Assembly: GCA_012064415.1 (NCBI GenBank)
Contig: SSNU01000248.1
Location: forward strand, 186,001-250,000
Source of the DNA: Gyrodactylus bullatarudis
Lineage: Eukaryota; Platyhelminthes; Monogenea; Gyrodactylidea; Gyrodactylidae
Direction of reading: 5' to 3'
DNA length: 64,000 bases
Shown here: positions 49,801 to 62,900 of the stretch, piece by piece
Numbering within the stretch: the stretch's first letter is position 1
How the letters are laid out: each line of letters begins with the position of its first letter
The notes under the pieces: generated by a model
What the model saw: the letters and a program-made list of their open reading frames with translations, nothing else
What the model was told of the DNA's origin: nothing
Database searches by the model: none
Translations under genes and position numbers: made by a program

Positions 49801-52800
49801 ATTTACTATAATATGACCACTCAAATCCTAGAATTAGTAATCTTATCAGGGAGTAATTCTTTGTTCTATGATATCATGATGTGAGATAACTAACCTAATT
49901 TTCGTACAAACTTTTCTGATATAAATATCAATTCTAAGAATTATTCTCCAATGATAAATGCTTTGAAAAGGATTCTTTTTTATGGTTTTCATGCTTAAAA
50001 ATTTGTTGCCACCCATGAATTCTTACTATAAAATCACAAAAATCTTGAACAGGATTTTAATTTTTTCCCGTTTATGATACAAATATTCTTCTAAGTTGTT
50101 CTAGTTTGCTAGAATAGTTTGGATTCTTATAAGTTGTTGGGAGTAAGAGAAATTTCACCCTTCCCTATATAAGGGGATATAGAAATTGAAAACTTGCAAG
50201 AATAACATTCTAACAGTAAATTTCGATAGTTTTACTAATTTTGGAAAAAAATCATCTACAAGAGAGAAATGAAAGTGTGAAAGACACAGAAAGAGAAATT
50301 ATCTCTTGTAATGTACCTATTCGTTTATATGTACAATTAATGCACAGGCTTCTTCTCATTTATCATTCACAGGGAGGAGCAACATGAATAAAATGCACAC
50401 CTCCTCCTTCCCCCTCTCAAATACACATGATTATAATATCAGTATGAAGACATGTGAACAAAGATTATTATGAATTCAAAAGATGAATGCTACTTCTACT
50501 GCTAACGGATAAAATACAATAGTAATAAATGCACCATGAATCGAGAATGATGGCAGTAACATTGTGTTGAGAAAAACTGATGAAGAAAAGAGAGTGAAAG
50601 ACCTATTATAATTCTAATACAGTAGAAATATTTTACCTGTTTTCAAATTCAGTTTTTTTCTATTAAAAATCTATATAAAATACAGAAGTAGTATTTGTGT
50701 GGATCTTTTAACTAAATTTATAGTAAAAGAAGATGAAGAGAAGGAGGGGGGATTGTACATTATTACAGATTTTATTTCAAATTTCTCGTTCTCTCTTCGT
50801 TATTCATCGTTATAATCCTTTTACACATTAGAGTGCAATTGGCTGCACACTAAAACTAGATATATAACGTGTACATATATATATGGCTGTGTAAATAAAT
50901 GCACTATATGGAGAAACATCCGACTAAGATAATTTAATTTAAGCGGGAAAAATCAAATGAAAATAAAGATTCCTTTGCAAGATTAACTAACTGTAGCATT
51001 TCTAAGGTGTTAAAACTATAATGATGGGACTAATGTGTGGTAGCTGTGCTCTGTGTGCTTGCCTCTCATATGTTTGCTTTTATAAATAATAAAAATCTAA
51101 AATATTATGAGGCGGTAAGAGAAAGTATGATAAGAAAGTGAGAATGTGATGCATGATTTTTGAGAATGATGGAGAGAAAACTAACTTTGCTGGTGCGATG
51201 GAGATGGCATGAAAGCATTCATGATGGGATGAGGTCGTCCTGGCTGGCAATAGTTGAGGAGGACATTGCCCTGGGAGTTTTGTCGACATTTAGGATGAAT
51301 TTCAAGGTTACAGTCAACACAACGGACACCTTGATTCTTTTGGCCGAGCATGAGATGATGGCAAAAGCCACACCTTTTCGGCGTCGATAAGTTGACAAGA
51401 GTGAACTTGTGTGGATTGGAATTGGGCCCTAGAGAAAGAAAGTAACGTAGAATGATTTTAATGATACACATAGAGTTTAGAGGAAATAGTTACCTGATGA
51501 TGATTGGGTGACAGATTGGAGGTTGGAGAGACCCTGACTTCCATTACTGCTAGTCGTGGTTGTACTAGAGGATTGTATTGACCTTCTCGATGCAGACCAA
51601 TTATTGGCTTGTTGGCCAGTGTTGTTACAAGGAGTTGATGGAATATTACTATTTAAATTAGGATTGTATTTGTCTAGATTCTTGGAGCATGCTGAGCTTT
51701 CATTGATCGGAGGGATATCATCGTTATTATAAATGGGATCAGGATCTAGTTTGTCGACACGATGATTATCATAGTCATTGTTTTTGTAGAAAATCTGCGT
51801 TTCGTTATTCTTGTTATCTGTGCACTCGTTAGAATTTTGTTTATTGATTGTCGTTTTCTAAGAGAAAATAAATAAATCATTTAGAATTTATTAATAAGAA
51901 AAGAAAAAGATTTTCATAAAACTATGAAAGATAATGCCAGAGTCCATTTATAGTCTTGATTTTCAAGAGAATACATATTTTGAATGAAGATGGTTTTAAT
52001 TCTAATGTATTTTTCTTGTATACCTTTTCGTGGATAGAGGTGGATAATATAAATAAGATTAATAATGATAGCGTAGATGGTAGAAATGGAATGGAAACCC
52101 ATTGCATCAATCATATCGTATCGTACGTTTATTACCTAAGGTCATGTATGTTGGTTTGCAGCATGTTGAAAATTTTCCATAGCAATTCGACAGATGTAAA
52201 GGAATTTCAGTATTTAACTACTATCTTACATGTATTTATTATAGTAGTATTTTATATATTTCATAATTATCGGTGTAGAATATTTTTCATTATTAGAGTT
52301 TTTTATGGAAGTAATCTTTATAGTAGTAGTTAACCAAGAGAAGAAGAAGAAGAAATAAAATGCCAAAGAATTTATATTTTGTACAATGAAAAAAATTTGA
52401 TAATAAAATTACCTGGTATAAGGATGAATCATTGGCCATGGATGAGGGTTCATTATTGAGCGAGGGTCGGTTGGTAGGATATCTGCTCTGATTGAAAACT
52501 AAAAAAGAGAGAAGAGAATATTAGATTGTGAAAAGGTTAGCACATGTTTATAATTTCTTAGCCAACCTTTTGTGAGTTGATCACGAAGATGATTGATAGT
52601 TCTTTCCTGTTCAGTCACTCTCTGGTTTTGTAGATCAAGTAGGCTGTAATAAAAATGTAGGGAATAATTCAAATAAGAGACATTATTTACGGAAACCCCA
52701 ACTTTTTCATCAGTAATTAGAATACATTCAAGAATTTTTGGAATCCAAATCATTTTGACAACTTTTACCATTTAAGTAAAAAAATTCTGGAAAAATATGG

Positions 52801-55800
52801 TAAATTTTTAAATTTTGATTTGGCGTCAAGATCTCAGTTTTTTGGATTTAAGAATCAAGAGGATCAGAATTAGACAAGGAACCATTAATTCTTTGAAAGA
52901 TCCACCTTTTTTTCTTATCTTCGATAATCGAAATTTCACTTCCAAACGATAAAGAGGTGAATCATTAGATCCGATTTAGCATTATTGATTTTCTTGTCAA
53001 TCGTGATCCTAGCATCTCTTTTAACCAAATTTTCCCTTCAATCAAATCAATAAAAACTTAGTTAGTTCAAAGGAAAAAAATGACATTTTGACGCCAAATC
53101 TTAATTAAAAACTTTACTTTTTTTCATAAAAGTAAATGGTAAAAGTAGTCAAAATGATTTGGATTACAAAAAATCTAATTACTGATGTAAAAGATGAAAT
53201 TTTTAAAAAACCCTATTAGATTCCCAACATCATATGAATTAGATTAAGTAGTAAAAAGAGGACAAACCCTTTTGTTTGATTGAGAATTAAATTGGTATTG
53301 TTAAGTCTGGATTCTGCTTCCTCTCGAGCACGCAATTCATTGGTTAAGGCCATTTGAAGGTTGCACAGCTCCAGTTTGGCCTGCTTCTGAGATTTTCTTT
53401 GTCTCCAGTCAAGAGTTCCATTTGACATACCATTCATCATTGAGGGGCTCTCGGACATGTTCAATGTAACTTCATTGAGTGACTTGTCTTGCAATAAGCA
53501 TGATCGATTTATTGTCGATACCCTGTTCAAGACAGACACTTTGGAACTTCCTCCATTCTGATCGCTTTGCACAAGAGAGAAATTCATGTTGCTTTGTTCC
53601 TTGAGATTTTTCAATTCGTTCACAAGCTGCTGTGTGAAACTCTAAATGAAAAAAATACTCGTGAGATGATTAACATCCTTGAATGTGGACGGAAGTAAAA
53701 AAATATAGATTTTTCCATAATAGCTCACTTGAAGTTTAATTTTGGAAGCTTTCTCGTCATCAGCCCACTGGTTGAATAGCAATAGTTTTTGTTCCCAGGC
53801 TAGAATTCGCTGTTCCAATTGAACAGTCTGTTCTCGACTCTAAGAAGAACGAATGAAAATTATTATATTTCTTAAGGGATAATTAACCCTTCAAGACATA
53901 CCTCTTTGAAGCAAGATGAGGTATCTTCCAATTCAAGAGAGATTGAATGAACCTTCTCCATCAACTTTTTATTCTCATTAACAAGACTTTCATATTTATC
54001 TTCTTGGCTATCTGTTACAGGACGAATCTCATCGATGGAGACCAAAGGTTCTGTTGCTTTCGTTGAAGTTTCTGGTGACTTTTGAGGTTGTTCAGTTTGA
54101 GATTTCTCCTTATTCGCAGACTCAAGTTCAAATATTTTCTCATTCAACTTGGCAACCTGATCAGTAAACTGCTCGCGTATAGTGACAACCTCTCTTCGCA
54201 CTGTATTCAGGTCAGACAGTAGCTAAATAATTCAAGGTGAATACTTTATTTTTTTTAAAGCAAACATATTATCCAGATTAATTACCGAATGTTTTGTTGA
54301 TTCGAGTTGGCTAATGAGAGCCTGAGCTTGAATTAACTGACTGATTAGTGAATCTTTTTCCTCTTTGATATTCTCCAGCTTGACTGAAAGCTCATTTTTC
54401 ACCTCACGATTCTCAGTGAGAGACTTTTCCAGCTTTGTTATAGTCTCTGAATGTGTCGTGGCTGTTTCAAGAGCTTCAAAATATTTTGCCTGCCATGTAT
54501 CAACCTCACGGACTAGCGTTAGGGATCTACTGATGAGACTGTCTTTTTTAGTTGCTTCTTCATTCTGGGGTGTGGGATTATCATTCAAGTCGATTTTCGC
54601 TTGAAGATCAGACAGTGTTCCACAGAGGACAACCAACTCTTCGTTTTTAGTAGCCAACGTCGATTCAAGCTCATCAACCTTGGACTTTAGTTAGAAATGA
54701 AAAGAGTTGAGTTAAATAGAGAAAATTTAATAAATAAACATACTTTGAGAGAAATACATTTCAAATTAAGTTGGTTCAGCTCTTCTGTACTGTTTACGCC
54801 GTTTTTATCAGTTTGCTTAGGCGAAGAACACGAAACTGGAGATTCTGATTTGTGAGTTACTGGTGCTAGTTGGTTTTCCTTGGGCAGAACTAGAGTGTCA
54901 GAATTCTTTTTATCATAAATATCTTTTGTGAAGGTGAAGCCAATGCAAGCAACTTGACATCCTTTAAATACTTTACCGATTGGTGGTCCCTCCTAAGATA
55001 CGATGAATAATGAATACAAACCTTGGATTGAGTAAAGAGTGAAAACTCACATGTACTCTGGTTGTATGTTCAATATCAAAGTTGGAAGTGTCTTCTGGAG
55101 AATTCACCTCAGGTAAGTATGGAGCAACAGCTAAATATGCAAATTAATAAGAAACTTGAGAAGAGAACTTAATCAAATTAATTTCTGAGTTTTAAGGAGA
55201 AACTTAATTTTTTAAGAAATAATAAACAAAAAGAGGATCATAAATTTTAGTCTTAAAATACTTGATTTCTTACAAGGATTAATACTCAAGGAAAATTTCT
55301 TAAATGCACTATTTCTCGATCGATATATTCCTTCAAGTAAATAATAACTAGCCCATTGTTTAGAACACAAGACGATTTGTTTAAAATTTTATACTTGAAT
55401 CGGTAATTTGGATTTATTATCTTGTCTAGAAAGAAATGTCTTGAGAAAAATTAATTAAATTAATAGAAGAAAAATGGCCCAAGTAAATTTCATTATCCTG
55501 ACCAGAAATAAGAAGCTCATTTGAATAGAATTAACTTTGAACCCTTTAAACATCTTGCATAGAATATCACAGATAAGCATGTTTCAAAATAATTTTTAAA
55601 AAGGCCCAAGAGTTGATGATCATTTCAGATGATTTGTTTGATGAAATGTCTCATGTTTACTATTTACATTGTAAAAGAATATTCTTTCTAATCAAATTTT
55701 ACATACAAGTGAAATAAAGCTCAACTTAGCAAACAAGAGAGAACATAAATTCATTCGAGATAGAAGACAGACAGACATAAACATTGAGATGAGAAAATGA

Positions 55801-58169
55801 ATTTGTTCCTTGAAAATGAACAGTGAAAATAGAGAGAAAAATCAATAATTTGATAGCATTAGATTTGAACTATTACGAATAAAGAATTTTTACCAACCTT
55901 CAGAATGATGATAAGAGAGCCTTTTTTCCTGATTATATATGATTATTATTATTAAGATTACACCATATAATATATATCTATGTACCCGAAAAAGAAGAGC
56001 ACAAATAAACCATGTATAATAACCTTGAAAATGATTAAAGAAACCTTAGATTTTTCCCCTGCCTCTTTTGGAATTCCTAACAGCCAAGGGCTACCCCAGA
56101 GTTGAAAAAAAGCGTTTTGACCTTAAGGAAAATTTCATCTTTTTAAGATGTATGGAAAAGCAAACGAGAGAGCGAGCGAGAGAGAATCGCAGAATGGAAG
56201 GGGGAAAAATAAATCATTTCCTTTATTATAATAAAAGAGGACGCGTATACCTTCTAGTAGTTAGTAATTAGTAGGATGTATACTTGTACATTCATTTATT
56301 TAAATAAATATATAACTTGAATAACTGGTATTTATTCTTGCGTGAAAAAGAAAATTTTTATATCAATGACTAGAGATAGATGGGCACCTTTTTTATCTAA
56401 AATGAAATAGAAAAATCTATCTGAATTATAAAAATTCGAGGCATACTTTCGAAAGAATCAACACGAACAAAATCAAAATTAAATTAACGATAAATCATTG
56501 TGAGAGGTTCTCTTTTCAAATAATTTTTCCAATTCTAAAATTTATCAATTTATGTAATAAATGGGAATTGAAAATAAGATTTAATAAAAACTCACTGTTT
56601 CTAATATTATCCCAATCGATATTTGCAAAGAACTCGTGTTCTTTAAAGTCAGCTATACCTCGGCGGCCAAGTCTTTGCTTACGATCGCAAATCAATTTAC
56701 AAATGAGATTACGAGCTGCTGGCGAAATTTCCTCATCATCCTCAGGTAACTTAAGGTATTGCTATAATCGAAGAGGAATGGGTTTCAAGTTCAGAAGGAT
56801 AAAGGGAAATTTTGAAACTCACTTGAAAGTTCATGATTTGTCGATAGGTTTCGACAAGATTCTCTGAGTAGAATGGTGTCTCTCCAAATAATAGCTCATA
56901 CATTACTACCCCAAGGGACCAGTAGTCACATTCTCTTCCAAAAGTTCCTTGGCCATTTTCAGTAGCTCGAAGTATCTCAGGAGAAATATAATCCGGAGTT
57001 CCAACAGGTGTACTGTTTCTGACAAGGCCATCTTCATCAATCTTTAAGCAGGAGCCAAAGTCAGCCAAAACAATATGACCATTCCTTGATAATAAGAAAT
57101 TAATGGTCGATAGAATTTCATGTTTAAGAGCATGTGATTTAAAAGAGAAGTAATTATTCTTATTCATCAAATCAATAAATTCAAATTTATATTCTCAAAA
57201 TTATATTAGTAAGAAAAGTAAAATGTGTTTTTTGAGATATTTTGACATATTTTCCTAAGCATCAATAAGTTTATACTCGTCTTTAAATGAATAGAGAAAA
57301 TCAGTGAACACTATATTATAGAGTTCAAGTCAAGTCAATATGTATCAGTAGAGTATTTCGTGAAATACTATCAATTTTTTACTCAACAATAATTCATGGT
57401 ATAAAAACTAAATAAAATACATAACCAATGGAAAATGTAGTGATAGAAATGAAATTTAAAAACTTACTGATCTAAAAGGATATTATCCGGCTTTATATCT
57501 CGATGAACGTAACCAAGCTGATGAAGAAAATCCAAAGCTAGTATAATCTCTGTCAGATAAAATTTGACAACATTTTCTGGAACACGCTCGTCAAATTTAC
57601 TCAGCATTGTAAGCATATCGCCTCCATTGTAAAAATCCATGACAAAATACTAGAAGAAATAATTTGAATTAATTTTACCAGATGAAGTTCGTCCTGAAAA
57701 GTGTAATGAAGTCTGCTAATCCAAGGAGAATCTTTCATCATTGATCTCACTAGAACATCTCGCTCTTCAATAAAACAGGCTCTGTCCGAACGCTTTAACA
57801 TGTCATATTTGTTCAATGACTTCAAAGCATAGATTTTGTTGTTACATTTCCATCTTACAACAGAAACTTCTCCGTAAGCACCATTACCTATGACTCGAAG
57901 TGTCTCAAACTCATCCCGTTTTAGTCGACATTTTTCAAAGTTTTTGACACAGGATTTAACTAATATATGATAAAACTTTAAAATTTACCAAGACTAATAA
58001 ATTTTTCACAATTTCTTTCAGTTCTGTGCTGAGGAAGTTTGCATTCATAGTAAAGGCATAAAAATGTGTCCAGAAGATACTCAATATTAAGAGAATAATC
58101 ATCGACGATAGGTTTGCTTGAAATATAATTTTGTAAAAGTTCTTTAATTCGTTCGTCAGGCGATTTCAT
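40810..58169 (-). CDS. gek: MRCK / Genghis Khan Cdc42-binding kinase, 25 exons, 2039 aa
   Basis: AGC-family Ser/Thr kinase acting downstream of Cdc42 on actomyosin. Exons, 5' to 3': 57989-58169, 57679-57959, 57468-57649, 56823-57084, 56596-56761, 55051-55130, 54744-54992, 54286-54684, 53902-54222, 53729-53839, 53268-53641, 52567-52643, 52413-52498, 51494-51857, 51186-51428, 45696-45748, 44931-45011, 44553-44864, 44292-44484, 44093-44155, 42921-44026, 42713-42860, 42383-42657, 41097-41389, 40810-41029 (6120 nt, in phase throughout). Kinase at about 74-345 with [24 protein letters not shown] and YISPE intact. The MRCK AGC tail ([16 protein letters not shown]) is followed by coiled coil to about 900, C1 (about 1050-1100), PH (from 1144), citron-homology domain (about 1310-1730) and a CRIB motif [15 protein letters not shown] near 1818. 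The CRIB motif and N-terminus separate it from Citron and ROCK. About 170 extra Ser/Asn-rich residues follow the CRIB exon. Confidence 0.95.
41592..41978. repeat. Family-B palindromic MITE in MRCK intron
   Basis: It runs from CTAGGTAATATGAAG to CTTCATATTAACTAG. The arms AATTTATGATTTTTACAAAA and TTTTGTAAAGATCATAAATT mirror, as do CTCAATTTTTTCACCAAGAG and TTGATGAAAAAATTGAGAA. The inner motif GATCACGAAGCCCACTTTTA is shared with the copies at 12.9 and 38.4 kb. Confidence 0.75.
46147..46165. repeat. (GA)n microsatellite
   Basis: Simple GA dinucleotide run in intron 15 of the MRCK gene. Confidence 0.9.
46629..46875. repeat. Small inverted-repeat element
   Basis: The left arm AGATTCTAAACTCATATGGA with ACAACAAGCGTATATTTCAG mirrors the right arm TCCATATGAGTTTAGAATCT with AAAATACGCTTGTTGT. 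The arms are about 70 bp with a few mismatches, and the centre is about 100 bp. Confidence 0.7.
47560..48830 (+). mobile_element. 5'-truncated Penelope-like retroelement (RT plus GIY-YIG)
   Basis: From about 47586 an RT segment reads [20 protein letters not shown] and reaches a stop. A 1-base frame change leads into the main open frame 47675-48619 with the RT catalytic box [12 protein letters not shown]. The C-terminal GIY-YIG endonuclease follows: [19 protein letters not shown], then [10 protein letters not shown]. The 5' half of the RT is missing. The 3' UTR contains CTGATGA (48784-48790) and GAAATGTACA (48799-48808), like the hammerhead core of this class. It sits antisense to MRCK in its intron 15. 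Confidence 0.88.
47675..48619 (+). pseudogene. Penelope-like reverse transcriptase/GIY-YIG ORF fragment
   Basis: A 314-codon open frame covers the RT palm from YVDD onward through the thumb and linker to the GIY-YIG nuclease, ending LPWPM. The RT motifs upstream of YVDD are in another frame or lost, so it cannot give an active protein. The nuclease part keeps the [11 protein letters not shown] core, with the usual GIY given as ASYIG. Confidence 0.85.
52655..53240. repeat. Family-B element fragments in MRCK intron 11
   Basis: Motifs TTGGCGTCAAGATCTCAG (about 52820), CAATCGTGATCCTAGCATCT (about 53000), TTTTGACGCCAAATC and CATATGAATTAGATTAA (about 53230) follow the order of the reference copy at 34.5 kb, with inversion of the first part. 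It fills most of the intron between 52643 and 53268. Confidence 0.6.
55131..56595 (-). other. MRCK intron 5 (1.5 kb)
   Basis: Nothing recognised; A+T-rich. A short frame 56068-56271 (+) is purine-rich and has no domain signature. Confidence 0.5.
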
Positions 58170-58347
58170 TGCAAAGATTGATTGAGTAAATCTCTTATTC
58201 CATCTTCACCGGATAAATAAAATTTTGAAATTAATTGCAAATTTTAAACAATCTTTTATTTTTATTTCCTCGTGTTGCTATGAAATATGAGAGGATAGTT
58301 GAATTCAAATTTTATTTTCATATTAATTTTGTAATTAATAACCATAA
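58170..58347. promoter_or_regulatory. Bidirectional promoter region MRCK / RIBC2
   Basis: The divergent start codons (MRCK 58169, RIBC2 58348) are 178 bp apart. No TATA box stands out. Confidence 0.5.
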
Positions 58348-59541
58348 ATGCAGCTGAATAACATTGAAAAACAGGCGTCTTTGAGAGAAAATTTTAGACT
58401 TAACGAAGCAAAAAGAAAGGAAAGGATTTTCAATCCGAAAGTCAGACTCATTGGGATTGATAAAGATGAGCTTGATAAACAGGTTTTAGAGAAAAATAAA
58501 AAAAGAGAAACAGAGGAATTGAGAGAAAAATATTTTAATGATTTGGCTCAGGCTAATATAGAAAAATTGAATAAATTGAACGAATACCAGGAGGAAGCTT
58601 ACAGAAATAAGATGATCGAGTTAAATAATTATCGAAAAATATACCAAAAGCCTGAATTATCCAGTGATTTTGATCTAAATGATCCAGACCGTTTCAAAAA
58701 GGATTTGCCGCCAAGGTGTTCTGATTTCGATGATAGATGCGGAATTTCGTCACTTCAAATTTTCGAAGGGGAAGATCTATTTCAAAAGGAAAGACAAAAA
58801 TTACAAAAGGACCAGATTGTGCGTTGGTATGACGCCCAACTGGAAGACAAAAAGTTCAAGGATTGGCAAAAACAGGAATCCGATAAGCTAGAGGCAGATA
58901 ATCTCAAGAACCTAGACAATAAAATGAACACACTACTCGATGCTGAACGTCAATCTCGAAGTCTTATGAACAAGGCTTTGGTAAACTATAACAAGCTTTT
59001 GTCTGATCGCCGTAGGGAAAAGAGAGAAGAAATTCAGAGAAATATAGAAGCTATCAATAAATCTGAACAGATAAATTCAATCTTTGGAGACTTTTTAAGT
59101 GAAAATCCTGAAAAAGGTATTTCTGCATTGGGCGAGCATCGAATAAACCCAATGGAATATAAGGGAATGTCTGAATCTGAGAGGAAAAAGTTTTATCTAG
59201 CAAATGACGACATATTAAGGGAGAAACAGGTTTGCTTACTGAAATTTAATTTTAATTTAGAGACTTGAGGAGGAAAGGAAGCGATCAAAAAATGATTATG
59301 ACAGACAAGTTGAAAAATACGAAAGTCTAATCCAAAAGCTTGATTTGGACATAAAAGATCTCCAGAAGAAGAGAAAATATGATATTCTCAATGTTAACAA
59401 AAAGCTGGCTGAAGAACAGAATAAAAGAAACCAGGATCTCAACGTAAGTCTTGTATTCGTAAGTCTAATGAATTTGTTTAGCGCAAGATTAACAAGCCAA
59501 CTGAAGAATTCTTTAACCAATTCAACACCACAACAAGATAG
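58348..59541 (+). CDS. RIBC2: RIB43A-domain protein RIBC2 (ciliary doublet microtubule inner protein)
   Basis: RIB43A proteins are filamentous microtubule inner proteins of axonemal doublets. The protein is almost wholly coiled coil. It carries the family core DLNDPDRFKKDLPPRCSDFD and SSLQIFEGEDLFQKE followed by QKDQIVRWYDAQ, matching DLSDP...KKDLPARLSDDD...SLQVFAGEDL of animal RIBC2. Exons 58348-59229, 59261-59443 and 59482-59541 give 374 aa, the normal family length. The two introns are 31 and 38 nt, both GT-AG. The C-terminal exon encodes RKINKPTEEFFNQFNTTTR. It indicates that the organism builds motile cilia or flagella. Confidence 0.93.
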
Positions 59542-59944
59542 AGTTTGCATAAATTGAGAAGAAGAAGAAAGATTTCTGAAAGTAAAAACAGGTTTATATT
59601 TAAATGTACACATTCATTTCCAAGTCGATTAGAGTAAAACTTGAGAATGTTATAAAAAGTTCAATATATATATATTCTTTTCATCTGGATAAAAAATATT
59701 CTCATTTTAATGAATAACAAGAATCATTTTAAATAAAAATAAAGCAAAACTATGGTTTTATATAGAGAATTATAATCATAGTGTGGCTACTAGCGGGTAA
59801 TTGTATCAAAATAAAAATAATCAATAGATTTTCACTACAAAAAAAATTCAAATTCGGCAAGCGATGATATGTTATTTTGGAACATCTGAGAAAAAGCTAT
59901 ATAGGGTGTTATCACAGCCATATTAACGGTTCTATAGAATTGAA
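59542..59944. other. RIBC2 - SH3 gene convergent 3' region
   Basis: A+T-rich untranslated sequence of two convergent genes with several AATAAA-like hexamers (about 59735 and 59807). No gene is seen. Confidence 0.5.
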
Positions 59945-62900
59945 TTATATAACAGATGCCTTTGCAGCAGCAGTAAAGCCTCGATTAATAGCTGGCGATT
60001 TTTTGAAAATTTTAAAGTTATCTTGACTCTGAGAAATGTACTTTTGATATTCTTCTCTTGCTGAATTGAAAAGGAAATAGTCTTTGATTGATTTTTGCCT
60101 TTCAGAAGGATTTGTGACTTCCTCGAAACAGTTTGAGGGCACCCAGCCAACGCGACTTTCTCCCATCTGAACTTTCATCCATCCTTGAAAAATTAAAAAT
60201 TCAGATTATAAATTAAACTGGTCTCATTTTAAAAGGCATATATTTATACATAATTTATACTTTGCATAGAATATCCTCATACCTAATCTAATTGACTAAT
60301 CATATTCGTTCTTTGATTTCCCATGATTAACATTTTGATTACGTCATGCAGCAATGCTTTATTTTAAATTCTTATAACTATGTCAAAAGCTCCAACACCA
60401 AGTTCAACTAAAATAGTTTTTTTTCAAATCTTAACCCAATGAATTCTAAGAATCTACAACGGGAGATCTATAATGTGAGATTTGCTGTTGCACTATCAAC
60501 CATACATCTTATTTATTAATATTGACTCATAAGTAGTAGGAAAATTTTAAAAGTCATATAATATGACCCAAAAAAATTAGTGCTTATTTATAAGCACCTA
60601 TAAATGAGTTTTTTAGGTCATATTTTTGATGCTCTATTCATTAATCTAGTTTCCCTTAAATTGACTACCAACTGTTCTGATATGCAAAATCTCGATTGAA
60701 AATAACAGTTTTTGAACACGCGCCAAAATTTTCTCAATGAATTTTACTACGAAAAAGGGCAAAATTAAGATTTTTTAATAGCTATAGTTTTTGCAACATT
60801 TTCAATAAAAATAGGGCTTTTAGTAAAATTTTTTTCACACATTGAATGAAATTTTTAAGGAATTTGTTGAATTTTGATGATTTTAGAGAAAAAAGGATTT
60901 TTTTTGGATATCAGAACATGAAAAAATTTAATTTTGATTTTCAATAATGTTTTCTTCTCGGTTAAAACATCAATTTTTGATTAAGGCATAGAACATTGTT
61001 CGGGGAAAATAAAATTTTGTATTACCTCAATTTGTAACATGAATTATTTTGATTTGCAGATAGAATTACCAAGATACATCAAAAAAGGAATCAAGAATCT
61101 CCCGTCATTGTTTTATTAATGATATTTCGATGTAGGAAAGTCAAAAACATCGTGCCTCATAAATCGGTCAAATTCACTGACTTGAACTTAGATATCTCAT
61201 AAGTTAATATAATGGTGTTTATTTACAAGAATGGTGAACGTACCGTCTGAGCATTTAACCAAGAGATTAACCGTGTCTCCTTCATTAACTTCAAGCTCGT
61301 CAATTTGCTTGGAGACAGCCTTTTTAATGCAAAACATCAATGGTGCATCAATACCTGATGTATTCAAGATATATTGATCGAATGGTGGATAAATGTTCTT
61401 GTCCAGAGCATCAATCCATTTCTCTCGCTCTGATCTGTGCGCATTAGAAAGACAACATTTGAATAATTAATACCATGTGTATCATTTATATTGGGATATT
61501 GCAAAGGAAAATGATAATTTGAATCTAAATATAGAATTCTAACTCTTGTTTATAACAAGCATTACTAATAAATAAATTGTAATATATATATTTTATATAG
61601 TATATGATAAAAAGAATATATTCTCATGTTGGAGTCTGATATTGAATCGTAATCGATACAATTTTCTTTCTTTTTCTCTGGCTAGCTATCTATCAAGTTC
61701 TCAACTCTTTCACTAAACAAATAAATATATATAAATTAATCAATATGGTTGAGAGAGAACTCACAGAGATGTCGCTTGAAATTCATACTCAACTGGCTGG
61801 CCTGAGTCAGCATCAATAAAGAGTTTGAAAGGATAAACTTCCAGGGGTACGTTTTCACTATCCTCCAAATTATAATCGTCGTAATTGGCATCGGATAGCC
61901 AGCGAAAGTTTTTCGATAGACTAACGTTTCTAGTTAGGGAAGTTCTACGTTCAGGCCTCTTTTCTCCACCCACGGCTATAAACAAGCAAAGTATTGATTA
62001 CTGAATAATGTAAATTATAAAAAAGAAACATTCAATACATTCAGTACATGGTGAATGGATATGGAGCTAATTGATTTTTACAAAAACACTCAACATTTTT
62101 CATCAAATAAAAACAAGAACTCTTAATCCCATAATGTGATGAGCCGGTAAGCTATAAATAGAGATTGAAAAAGTGAAATTTTGGATATTAAAATTCAGAA
62201 ATTATAGGTAAATCTTCAGATTTGTGAACAGATTTGGAATCAGCTCAAAAATTAGCACCATTTTCCCATGTAAGTTAATTTAGAATTTCACAAGAATTAT
62301 CAACTCTAATATTTTTGATCTGGTAAGGACATAATAAACTTTTATAATTAACCCTGCAGGGCTCCTTAAATGTTGAAATTTGGTTCTCTTACAAAAGGTT
62401 CATTTAAGGCATACTGGATTAGCATTCTCAAGGAGAGTGCTAAAAAGAAACTGATATTAGAAATTATGAAATATAGGTTGACATTTAATCGATGTTCTCA
62501 TCGTCTAATCTATAATTTGTCTTCATCAACTTTAAATAAACATTGCTAATTACAGTTGAGAAATTTGTTTTTATCAACAAATTACAAATATTTTATTTAT
62601 TCAGGTTTCACCTAACTTTATTGATACACTTGAATTTCTTTTAGAGTATTATCACACTTGAGACATTAAATAAACAAATTAATTGATAGAGTCGAAGCCA
62701 ATAATGTGACAAAAATATAAAAGAGATGAGAATCCTGCCGGCTTTATTGAAACCATGCTGATTGAAGCAACTTGAAAATATGGTTTTTTTAAAACCAATG
62801 TATTGAAAGAAATCGAGAAGAAAATTAAAGACGACATAAATTCTAATGAATGATCAATTTTATTGAATAAATTCTTATAGAACAAACTTTTTCATTTTCA

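Larger units (their letters stand above)
45749..51185 (-). other. MRCK intron 15 (5.4 kb), between the C1 and PH domains
   Basis: The largest intron of the gene. It contains a GA microsatellite (about 46147-46165), an inverted repeat (46629-46875), the Penelope-like relic (47560-48830) and a repeat block near 49140-49260. No host exon is supported; the frame phases of the flanking exons match directly. Confidence 0.6.

Noticed and set aside
56068..56271. Purine-rich 67-codon frame opposite MRCK intron 5
   Set aside because: Composition bias (GAGAGAGCGAGC) explains the open frame; no domain.
40810..58169. Interpretation of the kinase gene as Citron or ROCK
   Set aside because: The N-terminus, AGC tail ([13 protein letters not shown]) and the CRIB motif after the citron-homology domain are MRCK features. 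Citron lacks the CRIB motif and ROCK has neither CNH nor CRIB.
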